NCBI GenBank assembly: GCA_963575745.1
Contig: CAUYUJ010003869.1
Location: forward strand, 104,050-168,049
DNA from: Prorocentrum cordatum
Lineage: Eukaryota > Sar > Dinophyceae > Prorocentrales > Prorocentraceae
Direction of reading: 5' to 3'
DNA: 64,000 bases
The position numbers were made by a program, and so were the translations under genes. Below, in pieces: positions 1 through 10,830 of the stretch (positions are counted from its first letter, which is position 1; each line of letters starts with the position of its first letter). A model generated the notes under the pieces. It was not told where the DNA came from. It saw only the letters and a program-made list of their open reading frames with translations, and ran no database searches.

Positions 1-1
1 G

Positions 2-3000
2 GCCGACAAGAAGCTGGTCGATCTGTGCAAGCACTACGAATGCCCGTCGTGCAAGGCCGCTCAACGTTTTCAACTTCGTCCAATCGCGAGCTCAGAGCCT
101 TCAGTTCCGACGCCCGGGAAAGAGCTAGGATGCGACAACTTCTATTGGACACATCCTCGGAGGGCGTATCATATCAGAGGCACCCTGTGTGCAGACTACG
201 GAAGTCGCTTCACTACGTGCCACGTACTCAACAAGGAGGAAATGGATAAGAATTGCGGCAACACCACAGCTAAGGAGATGAAGGAGACGGTCCTGAAGAG
301 CTGGATCCAGCACTACGGCAAACCAGACGTTCTGAGATCAGATCCTGAAGGTTGTTTTCGACAAGCGGAACATCGTGCGTGGCTATCAGGTCATGGCATT
401 GAATGGCGACCAGAACCTGGAGAAGCTCATTGGCGCATGGGCGTGGTCGAGAGGTGCATAGAGACGATCAAGGAGATTGCGACTCGGATGGCCTGGGAAG
501 TTCCAGACGATATCGAGCCGCAGGAGATCTTCACGTGGGCGTGCGCCGCCAACAACGACCTGATGAGGCACAACGGCTACAGTCCACTTATGCTCCTCAT
601 GGGTCGCACTCCGGCTGGACATGGTCTACAAGAGGAGGAGAATCCCTCCGCTCTCAGCGCAGAGGTGAAGGGGGATCAATTTCAGAAGCTCGTGCTGAAC
701 AAGCGGACTGCGTATAAAGCCTGTGTAGAACACTACCTGTCCGAGAAGACGAAGAGAGCGCTGCTAGCCAAGACGCGACCATTTAAGGTCTGGGAGCCTG
801 GCGAAAAGGCACACTACTGGAGGAGCGCCAAGGGTAACAGCCACAAGACGAAGCAGGGCATGTCTGGACGCTTCCATGGTCCAGCTACGGTGCTGATGCA
901 AGAGCGCGAGGTCAAGAACGGAGTAGCAGAACGTCGCGGAGTCGTCTGGCTTGTGGATGGTGATCGACTGGTACGAGCAGCAGCAGCACACCTGCGCACC
1001 GTCACGAAGGCGGAGCAGACGCTGGAGAGTATTTCGGCAGGCAGCCCAGACCAGTTCCAGAAGCTAGTGCGTGACCTTACGAAGGGCTCGTTCGATGACC
1101 TAGCCGACCAACCAGGACCAGATGAATGGCACGACATTCCCGAAGGTGAAGTTGGACCGGGAGGAGATCAACACCGAGAACCACCTCGTGACCACGGAGA
1201 TCACCTCTTCTCTGAGGCAGGCGACGATCATGGACCGGATCACGAAGAAGAAGATCTACCAGGAGAACCAGCAGAAGTTCCCGAAGAGCCAGGAGGAGGA
1301 CATGACCGACCTGCGGATAGACCTCAAACCGAAGTTCCCTGGGACAACGAGCCACCTCCAGAGGGTATCAACAAGCGGGAAGCGAGTGTTGAACCTCCTG
1401 ATGACAGAGACCTGAAGAGACATCGCGCCGACTTCGTGACCTACATGGAGACGCTGAAGGTGAAGGCGCCTGACATCTACATGGCCGATCTGGGACGCAC
1501 AGATCCTGAAGAAGAAGTCTCTCCGGAATGGAGGTCGCCCTGGGAGTACTCACAGAAGGCGAAGCAGGAAGAACTCGTCGGATATTCCACGGAGGACAAA
1601 GCAGGGCTCGCAGTACTGGTGGGCTTCACGATAGACGAGAAGGACCTGGGCCAGCTGGAGAAGAATCCTGAGAGAATGCTGGCAGCCTTGGTGAAGCAGA
1701 ACAAGGTTGAGGTCAAGCTGAAGGACCTCACACCGGAGGAGGAGAAGCAGCTGCCGTTCGCCAAGGAGAACGAGATCAAGTCGTTCTTGAAGTATCGAGT
1801 ATGTGAAGCGGCCAGTCGCGCTGGTGTGCATCCCGGAGCGTTAATGAAGATGCGCTGGGTCATCACCAAGAAGGAGACGGTCGACCTCAAGGCACGCCTG
1901 GTGGTTCTTGGCTACACTGATCCGAGCTTGGGACAGATCAAGACGGCATCCCCTACGTGCAGCCGTAGAGCGCGACAGATGTTCTTGGGAGTCTCAGCTT
2001 CGATGGGATTCCAGGTGTTCAAGGGCGATGTGAAGGCCGCCTTTCTTCAAGGAGATCTAGGAGAAGAAGATCGGAACGTTCTAGCGGAACCCGTCAAAGA
2101 ACTTCGAGAAGCCTTGCGACTTGAACATCATCAGTGCATCAAGCTGAAGAAGGCCGTCTACGGCTTGGTAAACGCTCCGAGAAGGTGGTGGACCAGAGTG
2201 CGCAAAGACATGGAGAAACTCGGTTGGGTCGAGTCAGTGACGGAGCCGTGCCTCTGGTGCTTAAGAGATTCCGGAGGCCGACTCGTCGGCATTGCAGTCA
2301 CACACGTGGACGACTTCATGATTGCGATCAACAATGCCTCTCATGCCGCAATAGACGCACTTCAAGAACTACATGGCGCCTACGAGTGGGGCAGCTGGGA
2401 GACGCAAGACTTCGTTCAGTGCGGGACTCGGATTCGGCAAGAATGCGATGGTCGTACTAAGAGCTGGGGTCGCATCCATCTGAACATGGTCGACTACGCG
2501 CAGGAGTTGAAGGATATCGACATATCCACTCAACGTCGGAAGGATCCAGAAGCTGGAGCGACGCCGGGAGAGGCTTCTCATCTACGCGCAGCTCTTGGAC
2601 AACTGATGTGGCTATCCACTCAAGGCGTTCCACTCATCAGCGCCGAGCTGTCCTTACTACTAGCCTACACGAAAACGGCGACGATCGACACCCTGATGCA
2701 GGCGAACAAGCTGGTCAGGAGGGCGAGAGTGGAAGCGGTCAAGGAGCTGATCATGGAGAAACACATTAATCCGTGTCTGGTGGGGTATTCGGACGCAGCG
2801 TGGAATGTACGCAGAGATGGATCCTCGCAAGGAGGCTTTTTGATCTTTATGACGGACCAGACGCTGCTGCAGAATAAGGAGGCATCAGCAAAGTTGCCCA
2901 GGGTATGTCGAAGCTCAAGCGCAGCGGAAGTTTAAGCAGCCAGCGAAGCTCAAGAAGAGCTGGAGGTCTGCCGCCTCTTGCTGAGCGAGATCCTCATTGG

Positions 3001-3439
3001 TCCAAAGCCTCTGAAGCAGTGGGCACAAGGATGTGCTCGCATTCCAGGAGCGCTGGTACTAGACTGCCGTGGAGTGTTTGACGCGCTGGACAGGTCGGAG
3101 AGCAGCGCGCTGGACATGAAGGACAAGAGGAGCGCGCTGGAGGCCTTGGCCCTGAAGAGAGGTATGGCGGCTACGGCGACATCCCTACGTTGGTGTCATA
3201 GTGGCGCCCAGCTCAGCGACTGCATGACGAAGAACGCGGAGAATGCCCGAGCGAGCTACAATCTCTGGCAGCAACGAGGTACCTGGAAGCTGATCTACGA
3301 TTCCAACTTCATCTCCGAGAAGCATCGGAAACAGAAGGGTTTTGACACGCTCGAGACGGGCTTTGCAGTGGATGCAGAGATGCGTGGCAGCTCTTCCCTG
3401 ACTACAAGGAGATCGAGGACACTGACCTGGACATTGTGA
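2..3439 (+). pseudogene. Ty1/copia pol polyprotein, 3' part (integrase, RT, RNase H), one internal stop
   Basis: One frame runs from the window edge to 3439 with a single TAA at 2933-2935, so the 5' end (gag, protease) lies outside. The frame begins in the integrase zinc-binding region (CPSC at about 41-52). The catalytic triad is visible: Asp at 134-136 in LGCDNFYW, Asp at 341-343 in LRSDPEG, Glu at 449-451 in GVVERC. The last two are 35 residues apart, the classic D-35-E spacing. An acidic, proline-rich linker follows (about 1100-1430). The RT has motif A FKGDVKAAFLQGD near 2020-2058 and the catalytic box as HVDD (2303-2314) instead of the usual YVDD. RNase H begins at GYSDAAW (about 2783). 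The stop falls just after SSSAAEV, and the same frame resumes with AASEAQEELE and runs through DCRGVFDAL to LSDCMTK. The element would copy itself through an RNA intermediate in a cytoplasmic particle. One nonsense codon means it was recently intact. Confidence 0.9.
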
Positions 3440-3980
3440 GTGACTTTCGTCACCCTTGACTGCGACAGCAGATGATGCAAGATGCGACGCCTCAATGACG
3501 AGGCGGAGGTTCACTGTACCAGGTCAAGTTAGGCATAATAAACCCTCTGAGCTATGTGGACAGACAGGCGAGGATTTCACAGACGGTTCGGGGCATGTCA
3601 GTCGCGTTCGAAGTTCGATACTTTGAGAAGGTAGAGACAACCCTCTGTGAGTATATGAGCCCAGGGAGCCCCAGTGAGAGCCCTGTGCACCCCTGCCAAG
3701 GCCGCCTGTCCGCAGCCATTCTGGCGCGAAGCCAGACTGGAGCCACTCTGGTGAGTTTCAAGAAACTCGGTCCGAAGCTCAGGGGGACCGCACACGTACG
3801 CCTGGATTGTTTGGAATAAGATTGCTTCTCGCTGTCTCTCTTGTGTTGCCATCATTTGATTGGAGTTGGGAATATAAGAGCTCTACCGAGCTGGAACCCC
3901 GCCGTATATCAAGATATACATCATCAAGTATTGTGAGGACATCTCGAAGCGAAAGGCTGAGATCCGTGGACAACACGCTC
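3440..3980 (+). other. Possible 3' UTR and 3' LTR of the first copia element
   Basis: No gene is visible. A purine-rich stretch at 3498-3509 could be the polypurine tract, with an LTR starting near TGTACC at 3514. A TATA-like run (aatataag) lies near 3870, and AT-rich sequence ends around 3930-3960, before a sharp change to GC-rich DNA. The 5' LTR is outside the window, so the boundaries cannot be tested here. Confidence 0.3.
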
Positions 3981-4353
3981 CACTGACAGGGGGGGTGCGG
4001 ACGGGGGGCTCTGTTCGAAGCGTGGGCGCAGCAGGATGCAGGTACGGCCCCCCAGCAGAAGCTTGGCGCGCAGGGGCCCTATTCTGTCCCTCCCCCCTTC
4101 TCCTCTGCGTCGTCGAGTCAGGTCGCGCCGTCGCCCCCCACCCCTCGCCCCGGTCGGGGGCCCTGCTCGCAGGCGCGCCCCCAGTGGGAGGGGCGCGCGA
4201 GAGGGCCGGCGGCCGCTCCCCCCGCGCTGGTTGGGACTCGTGCTCACAAGGTAGCGAGCCTCTCTTACGGGGCCACCTCGGAGCTCGCCCCCCTCTGAAC
4301 ATCGGGGCACGCCCCTTGCCGGCCCCATGAGAGAAGTCTGGGTCTGCGGCGCG
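3981..4353. other. GC-rich spacer without a recognisable gene
   Basis: Very GC-rich sequence with many G and C runs. Open frames on both strands are compositional. It may be the upstream part (U3) of the 5' LTR of the next element, but I see no match to the sequence in front of its 3' LTR. Confidence 0.4.
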
Positions 4354-4460
4354 TGGCCCCGAACGCGGCAGGTTGCAACGTGTCGCGCGCATGTTAGTCT
4401 CGCGTTAACACCCGTATTCACATTGCGTAAAAGCACCGTCATCACAATACTCCGTTTTCA
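4354..4460 (+). repeat. 5' LTR, 3'-terminal segment
   Basis: This 107-bp block aligns without gaps to 15072-15178, with about 22 differences by eye, and both end in gttttca. The similarity is not evident further upstream, so only this end of the LTR can be delimited. The divergence suggests an old insertion. Confidence 0.7.
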
Positions 4461-4464
4461 TAGT

Positions 4465-4487
4465 TGGTAGCGGGACTCTGATGACCC
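4465..4487 (+). promoter_or_regulatory. Putative primer binding site
   Basis: TGGTAGCGGGACTCTGATG starts four bases after the LTR end. A tRNA whose 3' end reads CUACCA could pair with it, as initiator-Met-type tRNAs do in copia elements. Its position right after the LTR is the main support. Confidence 0.5.
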
Positions 4488-5180
4488 GCTCGGCACCTAC
4501 GCCAGTATTTTGCCTCTGCGTGTTCGGTGAGAATGACCCTTGTGCTTTCCGCGTTCATCGACCTCGCGCTCGCAGAGGCGAGCGACGAGGCGGACGTCGA
4601 CCATGGCAAGCACGTCATCAAGAACCTGAAGGAACGCGGCGCCCACCCGCCGCCGCTGCCTGCCTCTCTCCCGGTGCGCTCTCCAACTGCGTCATGTTGG
4701 TGACGCTCGCCGCATGTCCCCGATCTGCTCGCAACTATGTTGCGGGGGCCCTGGGAAGTGCAGGCGGATGAGTTCGGATGGGAGTGGGAATTAAATGGAC
4801 TGACTGTCTGGCGACGACGTTGTCAATGACAGTGGAACTGGCAGGTGACTATCTGTCTCCGTTCTCCTGGCGGATGACCTATCGCCGCGCCCGACGAGGC
4901 CCTTCGTAGTGTCAGGGCGAGATCCCGATGCGCACTCCTCTGGACTATTGCGCAGTTGGCGGCGCTCAGCGCAGCGGCGGCACGAAGCACGAGGAGCACG
5001 TCCGCAAGTATGTCGTTGAATGTCCTAAGCGCGGCAACGCCCAGAACGACGCGACAGAAGGCAGCGCGCAATGCGCTGACGAAGAGGCACGAATTCGGGG
5101 CAGGGGCCCGCAACGGCTCCGAGGCCCACGGACAGGGAGCGCCGTCGGTGGGCCACTGGCCTCCAGCGCCACCTTGACCG
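4488..5180 (+). other. Leader and 5' part of gag, not resolved
   Basis: GC-rich sequence between the primer site and the recognisable gag. Similarity to the gag copy at 48.7 kb begins inside it, around 5030 (shared alanine/arginine-rich stretch). It becomes clear from about 5181, where both copies encode a segment resembling EGHRSG. No intact start codon can be chosen. Confidence 0.35.
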
Positions 5181-6460
5181 ATGGAGGGACCTCCACTCTG
5201 GATAGAAGGCCATCGGAGCGGGCGCGCTCGCCGCGGCCAGCTGCCAAACCTGCGTGGACGCAGGCGGCGGCAATGGCAGCGCGCGACACCCCCGCGCCTG
5301 GGGGCCCGAGCAGCAATCTCGGATTCCCTTCCAACGTTGGGCGCGGGAGGTGATGATTTTGTCAGTGGCGAACTCGGGCCTCAGCGAGTCCCGCCAGGCG
5401 GCCTGCGCCTCATCCCGTCTCACCGGCATGGCCCAAGACTGCGCGGGCGAGTGGCCGCCAGCTGTCCTCGCGCAGGGAGACGCCATCAACGGTGACCCAG
5501 CGCCACCGGCGATTTTCCCGATGCGCAGTTTGGCCGAACGTCGGGGCCAATTGGCCGGGGAGGGGCACGCCTCGTCAGTCTCGGCGCAGATCAACTTCAA
5601 CCGGCTGCCGCAGGAGCACATAGATAACTTCCTCGCGCGCTTGGACATCCTCCGCAACAGCGCCAAGCTTGCCGATCAACTCACCATCGGATGCGAGGGT
5701 CTCAGCTTCATCCTCTGGCGCGCGGTAGGAATGTCAAACTCGCAGGCGACCGTGAGTTTGCGGCGCTACAACATGGCCTGCGCGGCCAACGCAGCACAGC
5801 TCGCACATTTGACGGGTCAACTGCGACGTGCTTGGCATAGGATCGAGGGGGCGCCCCACAATCTCGCCTCAGCGGTTCAGTCAGCCCAACAGCAAAAGCT
5901 TTGTTATACGGCTGCGCCCGCGCAAGATCAAGTTCAGAGTGTCTATGACACTGCGGCCGGGCCATCGGCGCCCGGGGCGGCGCCCGGCCCGCCTTCGCCA
6001 GCGACGCCAGCGCGAGAGATCCTTGCGCCGACGCCGGCACCGTCAGCTCATCCGGCGAAGGAGAGATAGCCGCCGACGGCCCCGAGCTACGCGACGTCCC
6101 CGTGGAATATCGCGTCGCGGGCCTGTCGCGGATTGACGAGCGCGCCGAAGCGCGACGGCGACGCGTCGACCGCGAGCCCGCGCGCCGCGCCTAGGGGGGC
6201 GATGAGAGGAAAAGCAGGGGCCGCGGCGAGGGCGACCGAGCCTTCGCGGCCAAGTTGTCCGAAAAGTACCTCCGAGAGGCATTCGCGGGCTTCGGGGAGG
6301 GCGCAGGCAATGGGGGCAGGTCCGTGCGGAATTCGATTCGAGCGCCGCGAGTGCGACTCAGCGGAACACCTCGTGCGCGACTGCCGCTTGCGCCGCAGCC
6401 GAGGGCGCGCTCTTTTCTCGACGCCCGCGCCCCATCGCTGCCTGCGCCCACGCCAATTTC
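5181..6460 (+). pseudogene. gag-like gene with CCHC zinc knuckle (frameshifted)
   Basis: The clearest stretch is the frame at 5254-6069, with segments WGPEQQ, FQRWARE, AGEWPPAVL, RRGQL and NRLPQEHIDN. All have counterparts in the copy at 48.7-49.9 kb, so this is a shared structural protein and not random GC-rich frame. A zinc knuckle follows in another frame at 6346-6384: RRECDSAEHLVRDC. The consensus C-x2-C-x4-H-x4-C is met except that the first Cys is Arg (CGC). The other copy keeps that Cys but has lost the His. Gag would coat the RNA and bind it through the knuckle. The gene is broken by several frameshifts. Confidence 0.7.
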
Positions 6461-7283
6461 AACGCTGGGGCATCAGCGGCCGCCGAGCCCAGCTGAGCAG
6501 AATACCCCAGCGACTGCGCACTCGGTTTGGATGATCAGGGAGACCGCCAGCCACGGGCAGACAACGTCTGCAGGCTCTAGCGCGATAGCAATCCCACGCA
6601 GAGTGCTGATCCCTGGAAAGGCGGACGGCCCACGCCACCATCAGCAGCGCAGTGGTTAGCAGCATCGGCAGCTTCTGCGACTAGTTCGTCGCCCGTTGGT
6701 TCGCGGCAGCAGGATGGCCACAGTGAGTGGTCACGTTGGGCGGCTGCTGCGTCTTCGTCGCCATCGCCCAACCCCCGCGACGCCGAGCAACGGCGACTAC
6801 GACAGGAGATGGGCGATGTCATGGGCCGCGCGAAGGTCTCTGCTCAGCAGCCAGGTTCTGCATGTACGTTGCAGACCCGCGCGGCAGCAGCGGGGGGGCC
6901 GGCACCGGCCGCGCCCGCAGCACTGGCGGCTCCAGCAGCACCGCCTGCACTACCGCAGTGGACACGAGTTGGCGGTGCATGGCTTCTGGGACAGGACCAG
7001 GCGCGACTGGGTGGGCGGGCTCCACGCGCGGGCCGCAGCTCCCACGCCACCAGCTGCCGACGTGCACTTGCCCAGCTGGGCCTACATGCCACAAGTGGCC
7101 TCGCTCGGCCTCAGCGCGCCATGTGGATCGAGCTCCACTTCGCCGCCGCAATCGGTGCTGGCACCCGCGCCACCGCTAGTACTGGACATTCCCTCTGGGT
7201 TGGCCTTGTTCAACGCAGACAGGCCAGCGGACGTGGGCCGACCATCGGGGAGAGTGGCCACGTAGTTCGCCAGCCGTGAGACT
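6461..7283 (+). other. Low-complexity linker between gag and the RING-like region
   Basis: Alanine-, proline- and arginine-rich frames in all three phases, with no motif I recognise. It lies inside the retroelement and is probably a degraded Gag C-terminus or spacer. Confidence 0.4.
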
Positions 7284-7740
7284 TTGGTGTCTGGCGGCCA
7301 TCGGTCCGAGCACAGCGTGAATTTCAATTTCGATTACACCCGGCGACGACGCCTCAACGAGCTCCGCGGCACACAGCTAGCACTGGAGCTACTGCGACAG
7401 CGGGCAGACCAGCAGCGCCAAGTCGCGCAGAGTTGGGCGCAGACGCCGACCGACCCTCTTCCCATGCCAGCCGCAGCGCCAGCTACACCTCCCACAGTTG
7501 CTGTTTTCAGCGGCGACGATCGGGGGTGCCCCCTCTGTCTCGAGGACATCGTCCACGGCAAGAGTGTTGCACGGTTGCAGTGTCGGCGCGTCATGCACCG
7601 CGCGCGCCGCCTACAATGGTGCGGAACACCGACGCCAGCTTGGTTCATTGCCGAGCGCGCCTTGCGCCATCGCCGACTTCCGCTGCATCGGCGCAGATCG
7701 TGCACCCGCGGGGTCGACGCCCATGGTGCCGACCCGCGAC
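7284..7740 (+). pseudogene. Degenerate RING-H2-like zinc finger of the retroelement
   Basis: The frame from 7284 reads CPLCLEDI (Cys at 7527 and 7536). After 14 residues comes a third Cys (7581), then R-R-V-M-H-R-A-R. RING-H2 fingers have C-x-H-x2-H-x2-C here. The second His is kept (7596-7598), but the first His (7587-7589) and the following Cys (7605-7607) are both Arg, codon CGC. The closing Cys pair is not identifiable, probably because of a frameshift near 7680. RING fingers usually act as ubiquitin ligase modules, and one inside a copia-like polyprotein is unexpected. The related copy at 24.7 kb preserves only sequence downstream of this finger. Moderate confidence, resting on spacing. 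Confidence 0.5.
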
Positions 7741-7989
7741 GCACCAGCAGGAGGCGCGCCTCAGGAGACGCCGCCACAGCGGGACACAGCACCTCTCGGC
7801 CAATTCCAGCACTTGGGACACCTCGGCAGGATCTTCTGAGTTCTGCAGGCAGTGCTTCCAGTTTTGCGTCCGCGGCAGGTGCGCCAGCGCCTTGCGACGC
7901 CCGCCTGGACTTGCACATGCCTCCGTGCAGGCCTACGTTATGCGGGCCGGCGCCCCCGCGGTGGCCGACTTCGCCAGGCGCGGGCCCAT

Positions 7990-8340
7990 GTCCCCAGGGC
8001 GACTCGCCGTGCTGCCAGGGCAAGCGCATCACTTCCAGGCGGCCAGTTGGACGTCGTTGTCGACACTGGCGCCTGGGCCAACTTCTGGGGCATGCGATTC
8101 GCCCAGAACTTGGCCTGAAGGGCCATGCCGGCGAAATTCCAACTCTTAGTGGAGGTTTTCTGCCCCGCGATGCGCGGCAGGAGTGGGCAACGGGCCACAG
8201 GTGGCGATCTGGGAAATCGACTGCCGCATCGCCGCAACATCGCGCGATTGTGTGTCCGCTCAGAAAAGCATGCGCGCTCCAGCCGTGGAAGGCGCAGGCG
8301 GCGCTCGCCCTGCCCTGTTAGGTCGGCAATCCACGCGGTC
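7990..8340 (+). pseudogene. Retroviral-type aspartic protease (A2), frameshifted
   Basis: VVVDTGAWANFWG places the catalytic DTGA at 8062-8073. A TGA at 8116-8118 stops this frame. The protein continues in other frames with a segment like VGNGPQVA near 8183-8206 and a PALLG box near 8309-8323, the counterpart of the hydrophobic-Gly motif of pepsin-like dimeric proteases. The copy at 25.0-25.6 kb carries the same parts in one open frame, which confirms the reading. Its role would be to cut the Gag-Pol precursor. Confidence 0.75.
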
Positions 8341-8599
8341 CAACAGCAGGGCGGTGGAGACAGGCGCGAACCACGAGCGCCTCGCCTTCCCCAGACCAAG
8401 CCGGCACGCGATCACCTGGAGCACGGGCGCGATGCTTTTCGACCTGGAGCCCCCTCCGAGCGCCCGCCTTTGCATCCCAGTCGGCGACTTCGGCGAGCTC
8501 CAGCCGCGCGCCGGGTGCCTGCCGCCTAAGCAGCTCACGCTGCTGGTAGCCAGTCAGCCCGGATCCCCGCGACGCCGCCGGGCGAGAACCCAGCAAGGT

Positions 8600-9040
8600 A
8601 AAAGTCAAATTTCTCAGTCCGAATGCGAGAGCCCCTACACGAAGCACCATCGGCTCCGCCGGCTACGACCTGCACGCTAGTTCCGACGCCAGTGTTCCGA
8701 CCTACGGTCGGGAATTGGAACCCGCCAGCATAGCAGCCCTAGCACCGCGGGGCGCATGCATGCGCGTTGCCCCACGCTCAGGCCCCGCGCTCGATGGCGG
8801 CGGCATCACCAGCGGCGCGGTCGACCCCGACTACCCCGAGGAGATCGAGGTCATTGTGTGCCACGCCATTCCGCGTACCCACGTGGTCGAGCAGGGCCAC
8901 CGCCTCGCCCGGGTCATCCTGGAACTACAAGTCAACGACGACGCCGAGTCGTCGTTGCCCCCATCCTACCAACATGGTCTAGGGGATCAGGTGGGTTCGG
9001 ACACACCGGCATAACTTACCTCAGTCACGACGCCATCCCG
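8600..9040 (+). pseudogene. dUTPase domain in the retroelement (all five motifs, one frameshift)
   Basis: The frame starting near 8604 shows dUTPase motif 1 (AGYDLHAS), motif 2 (RVAPRSGPA), motif 3 (GAVDPDYPEEIEVIV) and motif 4 (GHRLARVIL) in order and at normal spacing. It runs to a stop at 9012-9014. Motif 5 (RGSGGFGHTG) lies just upstream of that stop in a neighbouring frame, so one indel around 8970-8990 separates it. Trimeric dUTPases hydrolyse dUTP to dUMP and PPi, limiting uracil in newly made cDNA, and some retroviruses encode one. Here it follows the protease. The copy at 25.7-26.05 kb has the same domain with an internal deletion. The fold assignment is firm; activity is lost in this copy unless the frameshift is an artefact. 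Confidence 0.88.
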
Positions 9041-9055
9041 AGCGACATGGCCATC

Positions 9056-9190
9056 ACCAGTAACGACACAGCTCGGGCCACCAGTAAGGACACAGCTCGA
9101 GCAACCAGTGGTGACACAGCTCGAGTCATTAGTAACGTCATAGCTCGAGTTACCAGAAACGACACAGCCGAGCCACCAGTCATGACACAT
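9056..9190 (+). repeat. 24-bp coding minisatellite (about 5.5 copies)
   Basis: Units of 24 bp, seen as ACCAGTAACGACACAGCTCG plus four bases, encode an eight-residue repeat (TSNDTARA and variants) in frame with motif 5 of the dUTPase. The units have diverged, so the array is old. It separates the dUTPase from the methyltransferase-like region. Confidence 0.8.
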
Positions 9191-9528
9191 CAGAACCAAC
9201 AGCCACGAGAAGTGTCGGGCAACTACGTTGCCAATGCATATTCACAGCAGCGTACATGCGTCAGAAGAAGATACACGGAGGGCCACATGCCCAATCCATG
9301 CAATCAAGTTGTCGTGGGCCACTACGACGACTTCGGCTCGTAGCTCACGGGCCTCGCCCCTTATCTTCTCGGCATCCCAGCCGTTGGCAAGCTGGGCCAG
9401 GCCGACGAATGCGACGAGGACGGACCGCGCAGAAATTTCACCTCAGGTTTGTTGCTTACATGTTAGTTCGCAGGATCGTCGGCCCTGGTATCGGCACGCC
9501 GGCTGACGAGTGCTCAAACTACGTCACA
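9191..9528 (+). other. Retroelement linker, no motif recognised
   Basis: Short frames continue from the minisatellite to about 9343 and then break. No domain is recognisable. Probably polyprotein linker. Confidence 0.35.
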
Positions 9529-10095
9529 ACCGACCGAAGTCGACACCGTTCACCACTTCCTCACCTACCTCACTACATTCGACTACGGCGTTGACATCAT
9601 CGAGATTTCTGGTGGGACTAGCCAACGCGCTGTCCGACGCACCTCAGAGCTGGTAGAAATGTCGGCCTGATCACAGGCTGCGCTCTCGACGACTGCCAAC
9701 GTCGTTCAGAAGAGAGGTGCATGCGACAGCGCCAACTTCTAGTGGCCATCATGGCCCCCGCGCGCCGGCCATTCGGTCGTTGGGCAACGTGCAACTACAA
9801 TCTCAACTACGACATGTGGCCAGTCAACAGACAGCCCGACCCGTCGCGGCTGTGCCGCGGACCGCCGTGGCCAGGCGTGGACAAGGTTGTCTTCGACCAG
9901 AGCGCGCTCGGACTCCATGATCGGCATGGTGATGTGTTGAGGACGTCCATGGGGCTTGCCATCTTTATCCCGGCGATCGACGAGCAGTACGGCAACCTAA
10001 AGTGCCCGAACAAGCACTGGCGCGCTCGCGTCGAGGGCGCCAACGGCTTCCATTCACAAATTTGGCCCAGTAAGTTGGCCGAAAGACATGCGTAA
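9529..10095 (+). pseudogene. Methyltransferase-like (SAM-MTase fold) region of the retroelement
   Basis: One frame (about 9530-9668) ends with VDIIEISGGT, which resembles the nucleotide-binding motif I of SAM-dependent methyltransferases (acidic residue, then G-G). The next frame (9721-10095) has VAIMAPARRPFGRWA, like a cytosine-5 methylase motif IV (aliphatic-APxCxPFG) with the expected Cys replaced by Arg. It continues with VFDQSALG. The two frames are separated by stops. I recall similar modules next to retroelement domains in dinoflagellate proteins, but this is pattern memory. It could instead be an unrelated Rossmann-like domain. Confidence 0.45.
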
Positions 10096-10830
10096 GTTAT
10101 CGTGGGATTGCGTCGCCGCCGTAGGCGCTCGCATAATATGAACTACGTTGGCGAATGTGGCGTCGCCGAGGCAGCTTCTCCAGAGGTGGAGTCTGGAACC
10201 ATAGTGGGTCAGATCTGGATGGGGGGCGGCCGCCGAGAGCGCGCGCTGTGCGCGCAAGGCGTGCAGGCGCAACGCGCGGGCGGACTCGCCCGTGCACTCC
10301 GCGGGCCGGGCCACTTGCCGATACCTTCACAGTGCCCCCATCGATTGGGAGTGCTGCCGCGAGAAGACGGAACGCAATCACCGAGCACGCGCGCGCGCGA
10401 GTGCAGCAAGCACAGGTTCGCGGGCCCTCGCACGCAGCCTCGCCCGCGCGCAGGCCGACGCCCGCGAGCGCCAGCGTGTCCTGGGGGGCCACGTCATTCC
10501 AGCGACTAGCAGGCTCAAATACCAGAAGGAGCTGGGAGCCGCTGACGAAGTCGCCCAACCACCACTGCCTTCCGGCGCACCTTGGTGCCAGCTCGTCCTC
10601 CAGCGCCAGGGCTCAGAGCAGCAGTTCTGGCAATTGTGTTGCTGGGGCGCAGAGTTCTGGCTTGGGTGGCTGCGTCTCCAAACCGGGACTATACGAGCCA
10701 GCCCAGCGGCTGGGACATTGCCGAGACGAGCAGCACGATGAGGCACCGACGCATCGGCCGGCAATCCGACTCCCTCCGACTGGACTCGCTTCGACGTCGC
10801 CACGTCATTGCGAGCACTATGCGGGGACTC
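10096..10830 (+). other. GC-rich linker between MTase-like region and integrase
   Basis: All three frames are rich in Arg, Ala and Pro, with frequent stops. There is no recognisable domain. It lies within the retroelement. Confidence 0.4.

Noticed and set aside
3883-4445. Overlapping GC-rich frames of 110-173 residues on both strands
   Set aside because: Frames in several phases on both strands reflect composition. No motif, and part of the stretch is LTR.
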